In this document: positions 7,378 to 15,803 of the stretch, one piece after another
How positions within the stretch are numbered: position 1 is the first letter of the stretch
How the letters are laid out: every line of letters starts with the position of its first letter
NCBI GenBank assembly: GCA_009839535.1
Contig: VXPN01000151.1
Coordinates: forward strand, 1-27,428
Reading direction: 5' to 3'
DNA: 27,428 nucleotides
Origin: Boseongicola sp. SB0662_bin_57
GTDB taxonomy: Bacteria; Pseudomonadota; Alphaproteobacteria; Rhodobacterales; Rhodobacteraceae
Position numbers and translations under genes: made by a program
Notes under the pieces: generated by a model
What the model was told of the DNA's origin: nothing
What the model saw: only the letters and a program-made list of their open reading frames with translations
The model's database searches: none

Positions 7378-8910
7378 TCAGTCGGGCTGCGCAGCGGCAA
7401 CCATCGGCAATCGCGCCCTTGCCTTTGTGTCGGCGGCGCCGGCATTGCGAACGTATCTCTGCGCGTCGTCATCGCGCACGAGATTTACATAAGTCGGTGT
7501 TCCGCCGGTGATTTTGTGGATCGCCAGGCGGCGTTCCTGGCTTGCGCGGATGGTCTTGCGCCAGTGGTCAGGGTCCCAGTTGTCAAACAGGATTTTCTCC
7601 AGATCAGCCTTGATTCCGGCGCGGTCTGTGTCAGCCGAGCGATCTGTAGTTTCGTTTGGGTCATCGACCACGTTGTACAACAGCGTGTCTTCGCCTTCGA
7701 GCCACATCAGCTTCCAGGGGCCTTTGCGCACCATCCGGCTGGGACCGGTGGAGCCATCGGCGGCGAATTCAGAAATCACGGTATCGGGCAGGCCGGACGC
7801 ATCGCCAGTCAACGCGCCTGCCAGAGAGGTGCCGTCAAGCGGCGTGGCATAGTCATCGAATTCCGGCTCGGCGAGGTCCATGAGGGTCGGCAGCAAGTCA
7901 ACCAGCGAAATGCTTTGCGTGACGCGGGCCGGTGCGAAACGATCTGGCGCATGCACGATGAAGGGCACCACCGCCGCCCATTCAAAGAAATGCTGCTTGA
8001 ACCACATGCCGCGCTCGCCCATCATCTCGCCGTGATCGGCGGTGAAGATGACGATCGTGTTGTCGGAAAGGCCGGTCTTTTCCAGCACATCCAGCAATTG
8101 GCCGACTTTCTCGTCGATGTACGAAATCATCCCGTAGTAGCCGTGCCTGGCCATGCGGCGGTGCTCGTCTGTCACCGTGAACTGATGCCTGGCCTGGCAG
8201 TAATGCAGATTTCGGCTGAGGTGATCCATCTCGTTCTCGGCCAGCGGCGGCACGGCGGGCAGTTCGATCCGATCATGATCGTAGAGATCCCAGTATTCCT
8301 GCCCGATCACGAACGGCGAGTGCGGGGAAGTGAATGACACCGCCAGGAAGAACGGCCGGTCGTCATGCTTCCGTGCCAGGTCATAGAGCGCCTGTCGCCC
8401 GTGATGGGCGACCTCATCATCGTAATCCATCTGCATGGTGCGAATGGCCGGGCCGCTTTCCAAGACAGGCGCCATGGTCAGGTTGGTGGGGCGGTATTCG
8501 CGGCCCTTCGACCAATCAACGGTCCAGGCAAAATTTGCCGGGTAGATCTCGGTGGTGTGGCGCCTTTCGTAGCCGTGCAACTGATCCGGCCCGACAAAAT
8601 GCATCTTGCCGGACAGCTCGACACGATAGTCGAGCGATCGCAGATAGTGCGCGAATGTGGGAATGTCGGCGTGAAACTCGCTGGCATTGTCATACATGCC
8701 GATCCTGAACGGCAGCTGGCCGGCATGCATCGAGGCGCGTGACGGCCCGCACATGGGCAGATTGCAATAGCAGTGCTCGAACACCACGCCCTGTGTCGCG
8801 AGGCGGTCGATGTTGGGTGCCTTGACAGTCGAATTGCCATATGCGCGCAGCGCGCGCGCAGCGAGCTGGTCGGCTTGGATGAACAGGAAATTCGGCCGGG
8901 TACGGGACAC
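7378..8910 (-). CDS. betC: Choline-sulfatase-like sulfatase
   Basis: A 510-aa type I sulfatase. The formylglycine site is C54 in MCGPSRASMHAGQ (C-x-P-S-R); metal and substrate ligands include D14 in IQADQ, K102/H104 in SGKMHFVGPDQ, H197 in SPHSPF and D292-H293 in FTADHGEMMGERG. Several blocks are typical of choline-sulfatase (BetC): GQLPFRIGMYDN, SGKMHFVGPDQLHGYE, YDDEVAHH, WFKQHFFE. The C-terminal extension ending near RYVRN also fits BetC. There is no signal peptide, so it is cytoplasmic like BetC. The start is GTG at 8910, 55 bp after the binding-protein gene, with a stem-loop between. Known betC genes neighbour betAB or cho genes; here the partner is a TctABC-type transporter, so the substrate may be choline-O-sulfate or another small sulfate ester. 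The family call is firm; the substrate is inferred. Confidence 0.82.
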   Translation of the reverse strand: MSRTRPNFLFIQADQLAARALRAYGNSTVKAPNIDRLATQGVVFEHCYCNLPMCGPSRASMHAGQLPFRIGMYDNASEFHADIPTFAHYLRSLDYRVELSGKMHFVGPDQLHGYERRHTTEIYPANFAWTVDWSKGREYRPTNLTMAPVLESGPAIRTMQMDYDDEVAHHGRQALYDLARKHDDRPFFLAVSFTSPHSPFVIGQEYWDLYDHDRIELPAVPPLAENEMDHLSRNLHYCQARHQFTVTDEHRRMARHGYYGMISYIDEKVGQLLDVLEKTGLSDNTIVIFTADHGEMMGERGMWFKQHFFEWAAVVPFIVHAPDRFAPARVTQSISLVDLLPTLMDLAEPEFDDYATPLDGTSLAGALTGDASGLPDTVISEFAADGSTGPSRMVRKGPWKLMWLEGEDTLLYNVVDDPNETTDRSADTDRAGIKADLEKILFDNWDPDHWRKTIRASQERRLAIHKITGGTPTYVNLVRDDDAQRYVRNAGAADTKARARLPMVAAAQPD

Positions 8911-8934
8911 GGACGCTCGTCCTCTGTACAGGAT

Positions 8935-8959
8935 TGGGGCGCCGAGTTCCGGCGCCCCA
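8935..8959 (-). promoter_or_regulatory. Stem-loop between binding-protein and sulfatase genes
   Basis: TGGGGCGCC-gagttcc-GGCGCCCCA is a perfect 9-bp stem with a 7-base loop in the 55-bp gap between the binding-protein stop and the sulfatase GTG. No U-run follows on the minus strand, so it is less likely a full terminator. Such stems after binding-protein genes often protect the upstream mRNA 3' end, giving more binding protein than downstream enzyme. Confidence 0.7.
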
Positions 8960-8965
8960 GGACGT

Positions 8966-9949
8966 TCAGTTGATGGTCATGCCCAGCGTTTCCATCGTCT
9001 CGTTGAAGACGTTGTACTGCGCCTCGACGAAGGCCTTGGTCTCGTCGGGCGACATGATGGACACGATATTGCCCAGGCTCCTGGTCATCCGGAGCCAGGC
9101 GGGATCTTCGCTCAACGCTGCCAAGGTTTCCGACCATTTGGCCACGACCTCGTCCGGCAGGCCTGGCGGACCGTACATTGCCGACCAGCCGATGATCTTT
9201 TCCAGGTCAGGATACCCGACCTCAACGGCCGTGGGCACGTCCGGAATGATCGCCTGACGTTCCGGCATGGTAACGGCAAGCGCGATCAACTGACCGGACT
9301 CCAACGCCCCTGCAACGGCCGACAGGTTCTGCCAGGAGAATTCGACCTGGCCGCCGACGACCGCTGCGCGCGCCTTGCCGCCGCCCTTGAACGGCACGTG
9401 GATCAGCTTTTCGAAGTCGGCGCCCATGGCGTTCGACATCACCGCCGTTGCAATGTGCAACAGCGTGCCGACGCCGGCAGAGCTGTAGGCCATTTCTTCG
9501 CCCGCTTTCACCTTGGCTTCGAAATCCGCGAAGGTTGCCATTCCGCTTTCGGGGTTCACGACCAGCACGAAGGGGTTGATTTCCAGCATGCCGATAAAGG
9601 TGAAGTCATCCCATTCGTAAGGAATTGTCTTGTTCATCGCGGGGACGCCCATCTGGCTTCCCACGCGCGCGGACAAAAGCGTGTAGCCGTCCGCTGCGGA
9701 GTTCACGACAAAGTTCGATCCGGTTACGCCGGCGGCTCCAGTACGGTTCACGGCCAGGATCGGCTGGCCCAAATAAGCCGGCGCTGCGCCCGCGATCATC
9801 CGAGCGGACAAGTCAGCCGCCCCGCCCGGGCCATACGGCACGACCAAGGTGATCGGGCGATCTGGATAGCCCTCCGCACTTGCCGGCAATGGCAAGAGCG
9901 CTACGGCCACGCCAACGGCGAAGCCCTTCAATGCAGTCCACAATTTCAT
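8966..9949 (-). CDS. Bug-type (TctC) periplasmic binding protein
   Basis: A 327-aa extracytoplasmic binding protein of the tripartite tricarboxylate transporter (TTT) family. Residues 1-25 form a signal peptide (hydrophobic core FAVGVAVALLPLP, cleavage after ASA). The mature protein starts with YPDRPITLVVPYGPGGAAD, the family signature strand and Gly-rich loop. Other family marks are VNRTGAAGVTGSNFV, PFKGGGKARAAVVGGQ, WSAMYGPPGLPDEVV and a C-terminal helix. It would deliver an anionic solute to TctA/TctB, encoded divergently 1.3 kb away. A GGGAGG ribosome site lies 8 bases before the ATG. In this family the ligand cannot be read from sequence; the sulfatase next to it hints at a small sulfate ester. 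Confidence 0.9.
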   Translation of the reverse strand: MKLWTALKGFAVGVAVALLPLPASAEGYPDRPITLVVPYGPGGAADLSARMIAGAAPAYLGQPILAVNRTGAAGVTGSNFVVNSAADGYTLLSARVGSQMGVPAMNKTIPYEWDDFTFIGMLEINPFVLVVNPESGMATFADFEAKVKAGEEMAYSSAGVGTLLHIATAVMSNAMGADFEKLIHVPFKGGGKARAAVVGGQVEFSWQNLSAVAGALESGQLIALAVTMPERQAIIPDVPTAVEVGYPDLEKIIGWSAMYGPPGLPDEVVAKWSETLAALSEDPAWLRMTRSLGNIVSIMSPDETKAFVEAQYNVFNETMETLGMTIN

Positions 9950-10066
9950 TTCGAATTCCTCCCTTCTGCGCTGGATCGATGTCTTTCAGCTTTCGTGCAC
10001 GGCAGAGCTTGACACCGTGCCGGCGACATTGCAATCATTTTTTACCGGCGGCAACAAATCGACCAC
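9950..10066. promoter_or_regulatory. Divergent promoter region (binding protein / ROK operon)
   Basis: The 117-bp gap between the divergent binding-protein and ROK genes must hold both promoters and probably the ROK operator. On the plus strand TTGACA at 10009-10014 is followed 18 bases later by AATCAT, a fair -35 with a poor -10. The T-run at 10036-10043 is the only AT-rich patch. No clean long palindrome was found, so the operator is not placed. Confidence 0.4.
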
Positions 10067-11266
10067 ATGAACCGCATGCACAACCCTAGCTCAGAGCTGC
10101 GACGCACAAACAGGGCCGCCGTCCTGCGAGTCCTGGCCAACCACGGCGCTGCATCCCGGGCAGAGATCTGCGAGGCGCTGAACCTGACTCCGGCAGGGCT
10201 GTCGCGCATTGCGCGCGAGTTGATCGACGCCGATCTGGTTGTCGAAGGTACGGTGGTGAGCACAAGATCGGGGGCGGGCCGCCGCGCGGGCAACTTGGAG
10301 ATCAACCCATATGGCGCGTTCGTGCTGGGCGTCTCGATTACCGCCAACCGGCGAAACGTGGCTCTGGCAAACGCTGTCGGCGAAGTTCTGGAACAGATCG
10401 ATATCTCCGGCGTTGACGCCTCGGACCCCGACAGGACGTTGTCCGCGATCCTTGCCGCGGCCAGATCGCTTGCAGACTCGCAGACGGACCGGGGGTCGTG
10501 GCTGGCCGGTGCGGGTGTGTCCGTTGCAACCACCGGGAAGATTTCCCAGGACGGTGACGCATCCATCGGCGTATTGGGCTGGTGCAATGTGCCAATCGGT
10601 CGATGGCTTGGCGACCACTTGGGATTGCCGGTGACGGTCACCTCGCGCGCCGACAGCCTGGTTCAGGCGGAATTCGCGAAATCTGCGGCGGCTGGAGCCA
10701 GGATTTTCTTGATCAATGTCGGGCTCGGGATTGGCTGCGCCTGGCTGGGGGCCGATGGAACCGGTCGGCCCGCGCCAGATCCTGGAAACGTCGCCCATAT
10801 CCCGAACCCGGTCAGCGACGCGATCTGCCACTGCGGACGGAAGGGCTGTTACCAGGTGACGGGCTCCGGGATCGCCGTTGTGCGAAGCCTGGCGCCTCTC
10901 GCGGACGATACGACCCCTCCCTTGGCGGACCTGAGCGCGCCGCTGGCGGCTGCCGTTCACGCCGCCGAGTGCGGGGATCCGGCAGCGAAGTCGGCGTTTC
11001 GCACCGCTGGTGCCGAATTGGCGCGGGCCGTCGACATCGCTCACAATCTTCTGGCGCCGGATCTCGTTTATCTTGCAGGCGAAACCGGGCGGCAGGCGGA
11101 TTTCGTGGCCGGCGTGCGCGACGGGCTGACCCGGATCGGCGCGCCGCTGCCGCCGGGCGCCTTGCGGATCAGTGACATCAGGACGGTCGAGGCCGCCGCG
11201 GCTGCCGCGTTGCACGCTTTCGTCTTTAGCCGGGACGTGGACCTGGAAAGGTTGAAGGCCGCATGA
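10067..11266 (+). CDS. ROK-family transcriptional regulator
   Basis: A 399-aa ROK (repressor, ORF, kinase) protein. Residues 10-75 form a winged helix (RTNRAAVLRVLANHGAASRA, TPAGLSRIARELIDADLV, GAGRRAG). The actin-like kinase fold follows, with NVGLGIGCAWLGADG at 217-231 and the zinc motif C254-H-C-x4-C261, preceded by H244. ROK repressors usually sense a sugar or sugar derivative. The divergent position next to the binding-protein gene and the ATGA overlap with tctB argue that it controls both arms of this locus. The ROK catalytic Asp motif (E-N-D) is replaced by SRADS around 193-197, so it is probably a sensor and not a kinase. Start: ATG 10067, with a second in-frame ATG at 10076 possible. 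Confidence 0.9.
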   Translation: MNRMHNPSSELRRTNRAAVLRVLANHGAASRAEICEALNLTPAGLSRIARELIDADLVVEGTVVSTRSGAGRRAGNLEINPYGAFVLGVSITANRRNVALANAVGEVLEQIDISGVDASDPDRTLSAILAAARSLADSQTDRGSWLAGAGVSVATTGKISQDGDASIGVLGWCNVPIGRWLGDHLGLPVTVTSRADSLVQAEFAKSAAAGARIFLINVGLGIGCAWLGADGTGRPAPDPGNVAHIPNPVSDAICHCGRKGCYQVTGSGIAVVRSLAPLADDTTPPLADLSAPLAAAVHAAECGDPAAKSAFRTAGAELARAVDIAHNLLAPDLVYLAGETGRQADFVAGVRDGLTRIGAPLPPGALRISDIRTVEAAAAAALHAFVFSRDVDLERLKAA

Positions 11267-11760
11267 ACGCCAGCTGGATCACACGCGACGTCATCGCCGG
11301 AGCGCTTATCCTCGCGATCGGCCTGGTCTTCGTGTTCATCCTCATCCCGATCGGCGTGGACGAGCCGCGCCGGGTCAAGTATGCCGCGCTGTCCCCGACG
11401 TACTATCCCCGCATCGTGGCGTTCATCCTGGTTGTGATCGGGGCGGCGGTGGTGGTCCGCGCGGTGTTTCGGCCAACAGCGAACGAATTGGACAGCGAAG
11501 CGCACCCGACGGCGACACGACGGCTGTTGGGCATATCCTCCATCCTCGTGGCCTTTGCGGTCTTGCTGACACCGTTAGGCTTCGTCGTCGCCTCGGCCTT
11601 GGCCTTGTTTGCCGCGATCTGGCTTGCGGGGGAGCGGCGCATCCACGTCAACGCGGCGATCTCGGTCATCCTGCCGGTCCTGCTGTACTTCTTCTTCCTC
11701 AAAGTGGCGCGCATCCCGATCCCGTTGGGTGTGTTGAAACCGGTGCTGGAGGGCGTCTGA
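11263..11760 (+). CDS. tctB: TctB-like small membrane subunit of TTT transporter
   Basis: A 165-aa protein with four hydrophobic segments (about residues 9-30, 46-65, 85-112 and 124-143) and the conserved region SPTYYPRIVAFIL near residue 45. This is the pattern of TctB, the small four-helix subunit of tripartite tricarboxylate transporters. Its ATG overlaps the ROK stop codon (ATGA), and tctA starts one base after its own stop. It partners with TctA in the inner membrane. TctB sequences diverge strongly, so the call leans on position as well as topology. Confidence 0.85.
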   Translation: MNASWITRDVIAGALILAIGLVFVFILIPIGVDEPRRVKYAALSPTYYPRIVAFILVVIGAAVVVRAVFRPTANELDSEAHPTATRRLLGISSILVAFAVLLTPLGFVVASALALFAAIWLAGERRIHVNAAISVILPVLLYFFFLKVARIPIPLGVLKPVLEGV

Positions 11761-11761
11761 G

Positions 11762-13237
11762 ATGGGCTTCTTCGATGTCCTGCAATCCGCGTTCGGGCTC
11801 TTTGCAACCTGGCAAAACGTGCTTGTCCTCGGTCTTGGCGTGGTCATCGGCACGTTCGTGGGTGCGATTCCGGGAATGACGACCCCGATGGCGGTGGCGC
11901 TCACCTTGCCATTTACCTTTACGCTGCATCCGGTCACCGGCATTCTGCTGTTGCTTGGCGTGTACAAGGGCGGCATCTATGGCGGCTCGATCACGGCGAT
12001 CCTGATTAACGCGCCAGGCACGCCAGCGGCCTCTTGCACTGTGCTCGACGGCTATCCGCTGGCAAGGCGGGGCGAGGCGCGCCGCGCGCTCGACATCGCG
12101 CTATATGCCTCTTGCGTGGCGGACTTCATTTCCAACATTTCGCTGATCCTCTTTGCAGGCGTGCTGGCCAGTTTCGCGCTGGCCTTCGGTTCGCCGGAGG
12201 TCTTCACGCTGATCATGTTTTCCTTGACGATCATCGCGGGCGTCTCTGGCGATCAACTGCTCAAGGGTCTCGGGTCCGCCGGCCTGGGCCTCTTGCTTGC
12301 CACCGTTGGCCTGGATCTGGTCTACGGCACCAACCGCTTTGTCTTTGGCGATGTGAACCTGATGAGCGGGCTTAACTTCATCCCCGTGCTGATCGGCCTC
12401 TTCGCCCTTCCAGAGATAATCGCCTACTACGGCCGCCGGGAAGTCGCGCGCGAGCACAACCCGCTGGCCGGCGTCGGCGCGACATTCGCCGATTTCCAGC
12501 GCTGCCTGAAGACCATCATCCGCGGCAGCTTCATCGGCGTGATCCTGGGCGCGATCCCCGGAATTGGCGGCGCGCCTTCGGCATTCCTGAGCTATTCCGA
12601 GGCTAAGCGGACCTCCAAGACGCCCGAGAAGTTCGGCACGGGAGAAATCGAGGGCGTCGCGGCCGCCGAAAGCGGAAACAACGGCGTGGCTGGCGCCACG
12701 ATGATCCCGTTGCTCGCCTTGGGCATTCCCGGCGATATCATCACCGCGATCATCCTGGGCGCGTTCATGATTCATGGGCTGCGCCCCGGTCCGCTCCTCT
12801 TCCAGGACAGCCTGCCGCTGATATATGCGCTCTTCATCGGCATCATGCTCAGTTCCATATATCTGCTGATCGTCGGAAAGATCTCGATCCGCCTGATCAG
12901 CCGTGTCGCCGACATCCCCCACCGGCTGCTTTTTCCAGTGGTGCTGGTGCTGTGCGTATTTGGGGCCTATGCGGTCAACAACACGATCTTTGACGTCATT
13001 GTCATGTTCGTGATGGGCGGGGTCGGCTTTGCCATGCTGAGCCTCAACATGCCCGCTGCGCCATTCCTGATCGCCTTTATCCTGGGCCCGCTGCTGGAGG
13101 ACAATTTCCGCCAGTCTCTTTTGCTTAGTCGCGGTGACTGGTTGATTTTCTTTTCCAGCACAATCTGTTGGGTGTTTTGGGGGCTCACCGTGCTGGTCGT
13201 CGGCTTTACCGTTTGGAGCAACGTGAGACGCACATGA
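11762..13237 (+). CDS. tctA: TctA-like large membrane subunit of TTT transporter
   Basis: A 491-aa integral membrane protein of the TctA family with about 12 hydrophobic segments. Two glycine/proline-rich motifs repeat the family's inverted halves: GTFVGAIPGMTTPMAVA near residues 28-44 and GAIPGIGGAPSAFLSYSEAK near 260-280. GGIYGGSITAILINAPGTPA and AAESGNNGVAGATMIPLL are also typical. It uses an ion gradient to move the anionic solute handed over by the binding protein. It ends in an ATGA overlap with the phosphoesterase gene, so the two are co-expressed. The length is normal and the gene intact. Confidence 0.95.
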   Translation: MGFFDVLQSAFGLFATWQNVLVLGLGVVIGTFVGAIPGMTTPMAVALTLPFTFTLHPVTGILLLLGVYKGGIYGGSITAILINAPGTPAASCTVLDGYPLARRGEARRALDIALYASCVADFISNISLILFAGVLASFALAFGSPEVFTLIMFSLTIIAGVSGDQLLKGLGSAGLGLLLATVGLDLVYGTNRFVFGDVNLMSGLNFIPVLIGLFALPEIIAYYGRREVAREHNPLAGVGATFADFQRCLKTIIRGSFIGVILGAIPGIGGAPSAFLSYSEAKRTSKTPEKFGTGEIEGVAAAESGNNGVAGATMIPLLALGIPGDIITAIILGAFMIHGLRPGPLLFQDSLPLIYALFIGIMLSSIYLLIVGKISIRLISRVADIPHRLLFPVVLVLCVFGAYAVNNTIFDVIVMFVMGGVGFAMLSLNMPAAPFLIAFILGPLLEDNFRQSLLLSRGDWLIFFSSTICWVFWGLTVLVVGFTVWSNVRRT

Positions 13238-15012
13238 ACCCGTTCACCTTCGCCATCCTGACGGACACCCATATCCGCGCACCGGGCGGCGACCAGTCCT
13301 CGCCCTATCCAGTGAATGCTCGGGCGAATGCCAGGGCGCAGTACGCTGTGGAAGTCATCCGGGCTGAAGAGCGCGCGTTTACGGTCCACCTTGGCGACGT
13401 TGTGCATCCCTTGCCACATATGGCCGCATATGCCGATGCAGCGGTCGAGGCGCACCGCATCCTCGCCCCGCTGGCGCCCAACCTGCATCTCGTTCCCGGC
13501 AACCACGACGTTGGCGACAAACCCCATGATGCGTCGCCCGCAGGGCCGGTCAATGAGACAACTCGCACGACATATCGTGATGCCTTTGGCCGCGACCATT
13601 GGCTGGTTGAACATGACGGCGTGGCATTTGTCGCCATGAACTCGTCACTGGTGAACACGGGCACGCATGCGGAGGCGGTTCAGCGCGGCTGGCTGGAGCG
13701 CGAACTCGTGGCGCGCCGCGACCAGCGCGTGTTTCTTTTCTCGCATTACCCGCCTTTCATCGCTTCGGCGGAAGAGGCCGAGCACTACGACAATTTTGCA
13801 GAGCCGGGCCGGTCCTGGCTTCTCGACCTCGCTGCGGATGCTGGCGTAGAGGCGATATTCTCCGGCCATGTCCATCATTTCTTTTTCAACCGCTACCGCG
13901 GCGTGAAACTCTACTGTCTTCCGGCAACCAGCTTCACCCGCCAGGACTATGCCGAAATGTTCTCTGCCCCGCCTGCACCCGAGTTTGGCCGGGATGATCG
14001 CGGAAAGCTCGCGGTCAGTTTTGTGGATGTCTCCGACGACGGTCACCGTTTGCGGGTCGTCGGGACTGGTGGGAACGAATGGAACGGCGAAGACGTCGCG
14101 GACCTTCCCGATGCTCAATCGGGCCGGTCAACCCTGATCCCGCACTTGCGCCACGACTGGGCCACGCCGCGCGTCCTGCCGTACAACGGTCCAATGGAGG
14201 AGTTCAGCCGAAAGGAAGCGCGCAACGATTATCCCTTGCTGCGCTTGTTGCAGCTTGGAATTTCGACCGTTCGGGTTCCCGCACGTGACCTCTTGAACCC
14301 GATCCAGGCGGCGAGGCTGGACGATTGGATCTCTCTGAGGGGCCAATTGGTCGTGTTCTCGACAGCCTCACCAACCAGTGACCTGATCCAGGCTGTCGTG
14401 GCACGGGAACACGCGATTGTTGCATGGGAGATCGTGACCCGGGACTTGGATGATGTACCCGGTTTCACTGCTGTTGACGGCATGACAAGATGGCTGGGCA
14501 AAGTTGCCACGTCAGCCGACAACGTTGATCGACGGGGCGCTTTTGCCCACTCCGTGACGTCAGGATTTCTTGCCCGCCAGATTGACAGGGCTGTAGCTTG
14601 CGCGACTTCCAACGCACTTCACGGTGTCGTGCTGCAACTTGGATGCGATGACGACCTTGCCGCGCTGGATCATTGCGCTGACTGCGCGCTGGGGGAAGGG
14701 TTGGATCTGGTGGTGAATGTCCGGCTGTCTCATGACGACCCGAGCCAAGGCAATTTTGACGTCCAGCGGATCGCTGACCGAATAAACACCTGCCAGAAAT
14801 GGGCTGACGGAAGCGAACATTTTCATCTCCAATTGGATACTTTTGAGGATGTTGACAGAGGCTATGGCCCGCGGTTTGGCTTGGTCGATCGCCTGGGAAA
14901 CCCCCGATTTGCCTGGGAGCGCCGACGGGGTTCACCTTTGGCAGGCCTGGACCATGCTGCCGACCACCGAGCGTTAAGCCCGGTCAGAGTAGCAGCCCCT
15001 TCCGGACACTGA
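13234..15012 (+). CDS. Metallophosphoesterase with long unknown C-terminal half
   Basis: A 592-aa protein. Residues 1-220 are a calcineurin-like metallophosphoesterase with a full set of metal ligands: D11-x-H13, G-D55 in HLGDVVH, G-N90-H91-D in PGNHD, H171 in FLFSHYPPF and G-H212-V-H214. These resemble the cyclic-nucleotide and glycerophosphodiester esterase branch. Residues 290-592 show no motif I recognise; strings such as LLRLLQLGISTVRVPARDL suggest an alpha/beta barrel. There is no signal peptide, so it is cytoplasmic. The ATG overlaps the tctA stop, which ties it to the transporter. The likely job is hydrolysis of a phosphate ester brought in by the TctABC system. A start further upstream (13168) is rejected because it would lie inside tctA. 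Confidence 0.85.
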   Translation: MNPFTFAILTDTHIRAPGGDQSSPYPVNARANARAQYAVEVIRAEERAFTVHLGDVVHPLPHMAAYADAAVEAHRILAPLAPNLHLVPGNHDVGDKPHDASPAGPVNETTRTTYRDAFGRDHWLVEHDGVAFVAMNSSLVNTGTHAEAVQRGWLERELVARRDQRVFLFSHYPPFIASAEEAEHYDNFAEPGRSWLLDLAADAGVEAIFSGHVHHFFFNRYRGVKLYCLPATSFTRQDYAEMFSAPPAPEFGRDDRGKLAVSFVDVSDDGHRLRVVGTGGNEWNGEDVADLPDAQSGRSTLIPHLRHDWATPRVLPYNGPMEEFSRKEARNDYPLLRLLQLGISTVRVPARDLLNPIQAARLDDWISLRGQLVVFSTASPTSDLIQAVVAREHAIVAWEIVTRDLDDVPGFTAVDGMTRWLGKVATSADNVDRRGAFAHSVTSGFLARQIDRAVACATSNALHGVVLQLGCDDDLAALDHCADCALGEGLDLVVNVRLSHDDPSQGNFDVQRIADRINTCQKWADGSEHFHLQLDTFEDVDRGYGPRFGLVDRLGNPRFAWERRRGSPLAGLDHAADHRALSPVRVAAPSGH

Positions 15013-15619
15013 GCTTGTCCCAAGAGGTACAATTCCCACCACGGGATCGTGCCTGATCCTGGACACGCATGATGGCCTGTCTGCTTGTTCCGGACTGTCG
15101 AGCGATTGACGAGATCGTCTCGCCGTTCCGGATCCTCTCCTTTGCCAGGTCCTGCTGACCGGCGGACAGATGGCCGGTCCAGGGGCTTTCCGGCCGCCCT
15201 GGCTCACGCGACGCCGGGCAAGGTGCGTTCCACGAGAGGATCCCGCCCGTGCCGGGCGACGGCGTTGATGACGTTCATGGTCATCTTGCCGCCGGAGCTG
15301 GCAAGGTTCATGCACCCCAGGGCAAGGCAGTGAACGCGCATGCCCGTTTCCTCCAGATTCGCAACGGTGCCGCTGACATCCATGGCGTCGCGCCCCAACT
15401 GGTCAAGCCTGGCGACGACGAGAATGTCGCGCTTCTCCATCCTGTCGAGCAGGCGGGAAGGGCCGTCGAGCGCGTTGCGAGACGGTCGTTGATCGGGACA
15501 CGGACTCCGAGACAATCCGGTGCGGCTCGACGCTGAAGCCCGCCCTCCATTTCCATGATCCGAATTCCGGGCTCCTGGCCGACGGTCGAAACGCGGGCGC
15601 AGCCGAAGGTTCTCGACAT
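15013..15619 (-). pseudogene. Serine resolvase, broken by several frameshifts
   Basis: All parts of a Tn3-type resolvase are present on the minus strand but in shifting frames. ATG 15619 begins MSRTFGCARVSTVGQEPG (catalytic Ser in R-V-S-T). About 60 bp later the frame changes to SVEPHRIVSESV, then to VPINDRL, then to RNALDGPSRLLDRMEKRDIL and VARLDQLGRDAMDV. After VARHGRDPLVERT the frame is lost again. The C-terminal helix-turn-helix appears as LAKERIRNGETISSIARQSG near 15110. At least four frame changes show long decay, not a sequencing slip. It abuts a plus-strand resolvase tail exactly at its start codon. Confidence 0.8.
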
Positions 15620-15803
15620 GGAACGTCCCGTCACGAAGAGGCGGCAGGCCGAAGGAATCGTCGTGGCGAGGCGGAAGGGTGACTGCCGCGAACCGCCTCC
15701 GAAGATCGACTTGGACGAAATCAGGGCCAGAATTGCCGAAGGGCAGTCACCTATTGGGATCGCGCGCAAGATGGGGATCTCGCGTGGCGCCGCCTACAAG
15801 GCC
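15618..15803 (+). pseudogene. Second resolvase tail, head-to-head with the first
   Basis: The plus-strand frame from 15618 reads MERPVTKRRQAEGIVVARRK, then IDLDEIRARIAEG, then IGIARKMGISRGAAYKA. This matches the resolvase C-terminus (E-R-x5-R-Q-x-E-G-I, then the helix-turn-helix with I-A-x-x-x-G-I-S-R-x-x-x-Y). The catalytic domain is missing. The homology starts at the CATG where the minus-strand resolvase starts, so the two are joined head to head, which no functional arrangement explains. The frame stays open after the HTH but loses any resemblance. Confidence 0.6.

Noticed and set aside
8810..10012. A 400-codon open frame on the plus strand
   Set aside because: It lies opposite the binding-protein gene and the start of the sulfatase gene, is His/Arg/Gly-rich, and has no domain; typical shadow frame in GC-rich DNA.
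10091..11215. A 374-codon open frame on the minus strand
   Set aside because: Shadow of the ROK gene, with no recognisable domain and a composition rich in Arg, Gln and Gly.
12101..12922. A 273-codon open frame on the minus strand
   Set aside because: Antisense to tctA; the hydrophilic Asp/Arg-rich product is what the complement of a membrane protein gives.
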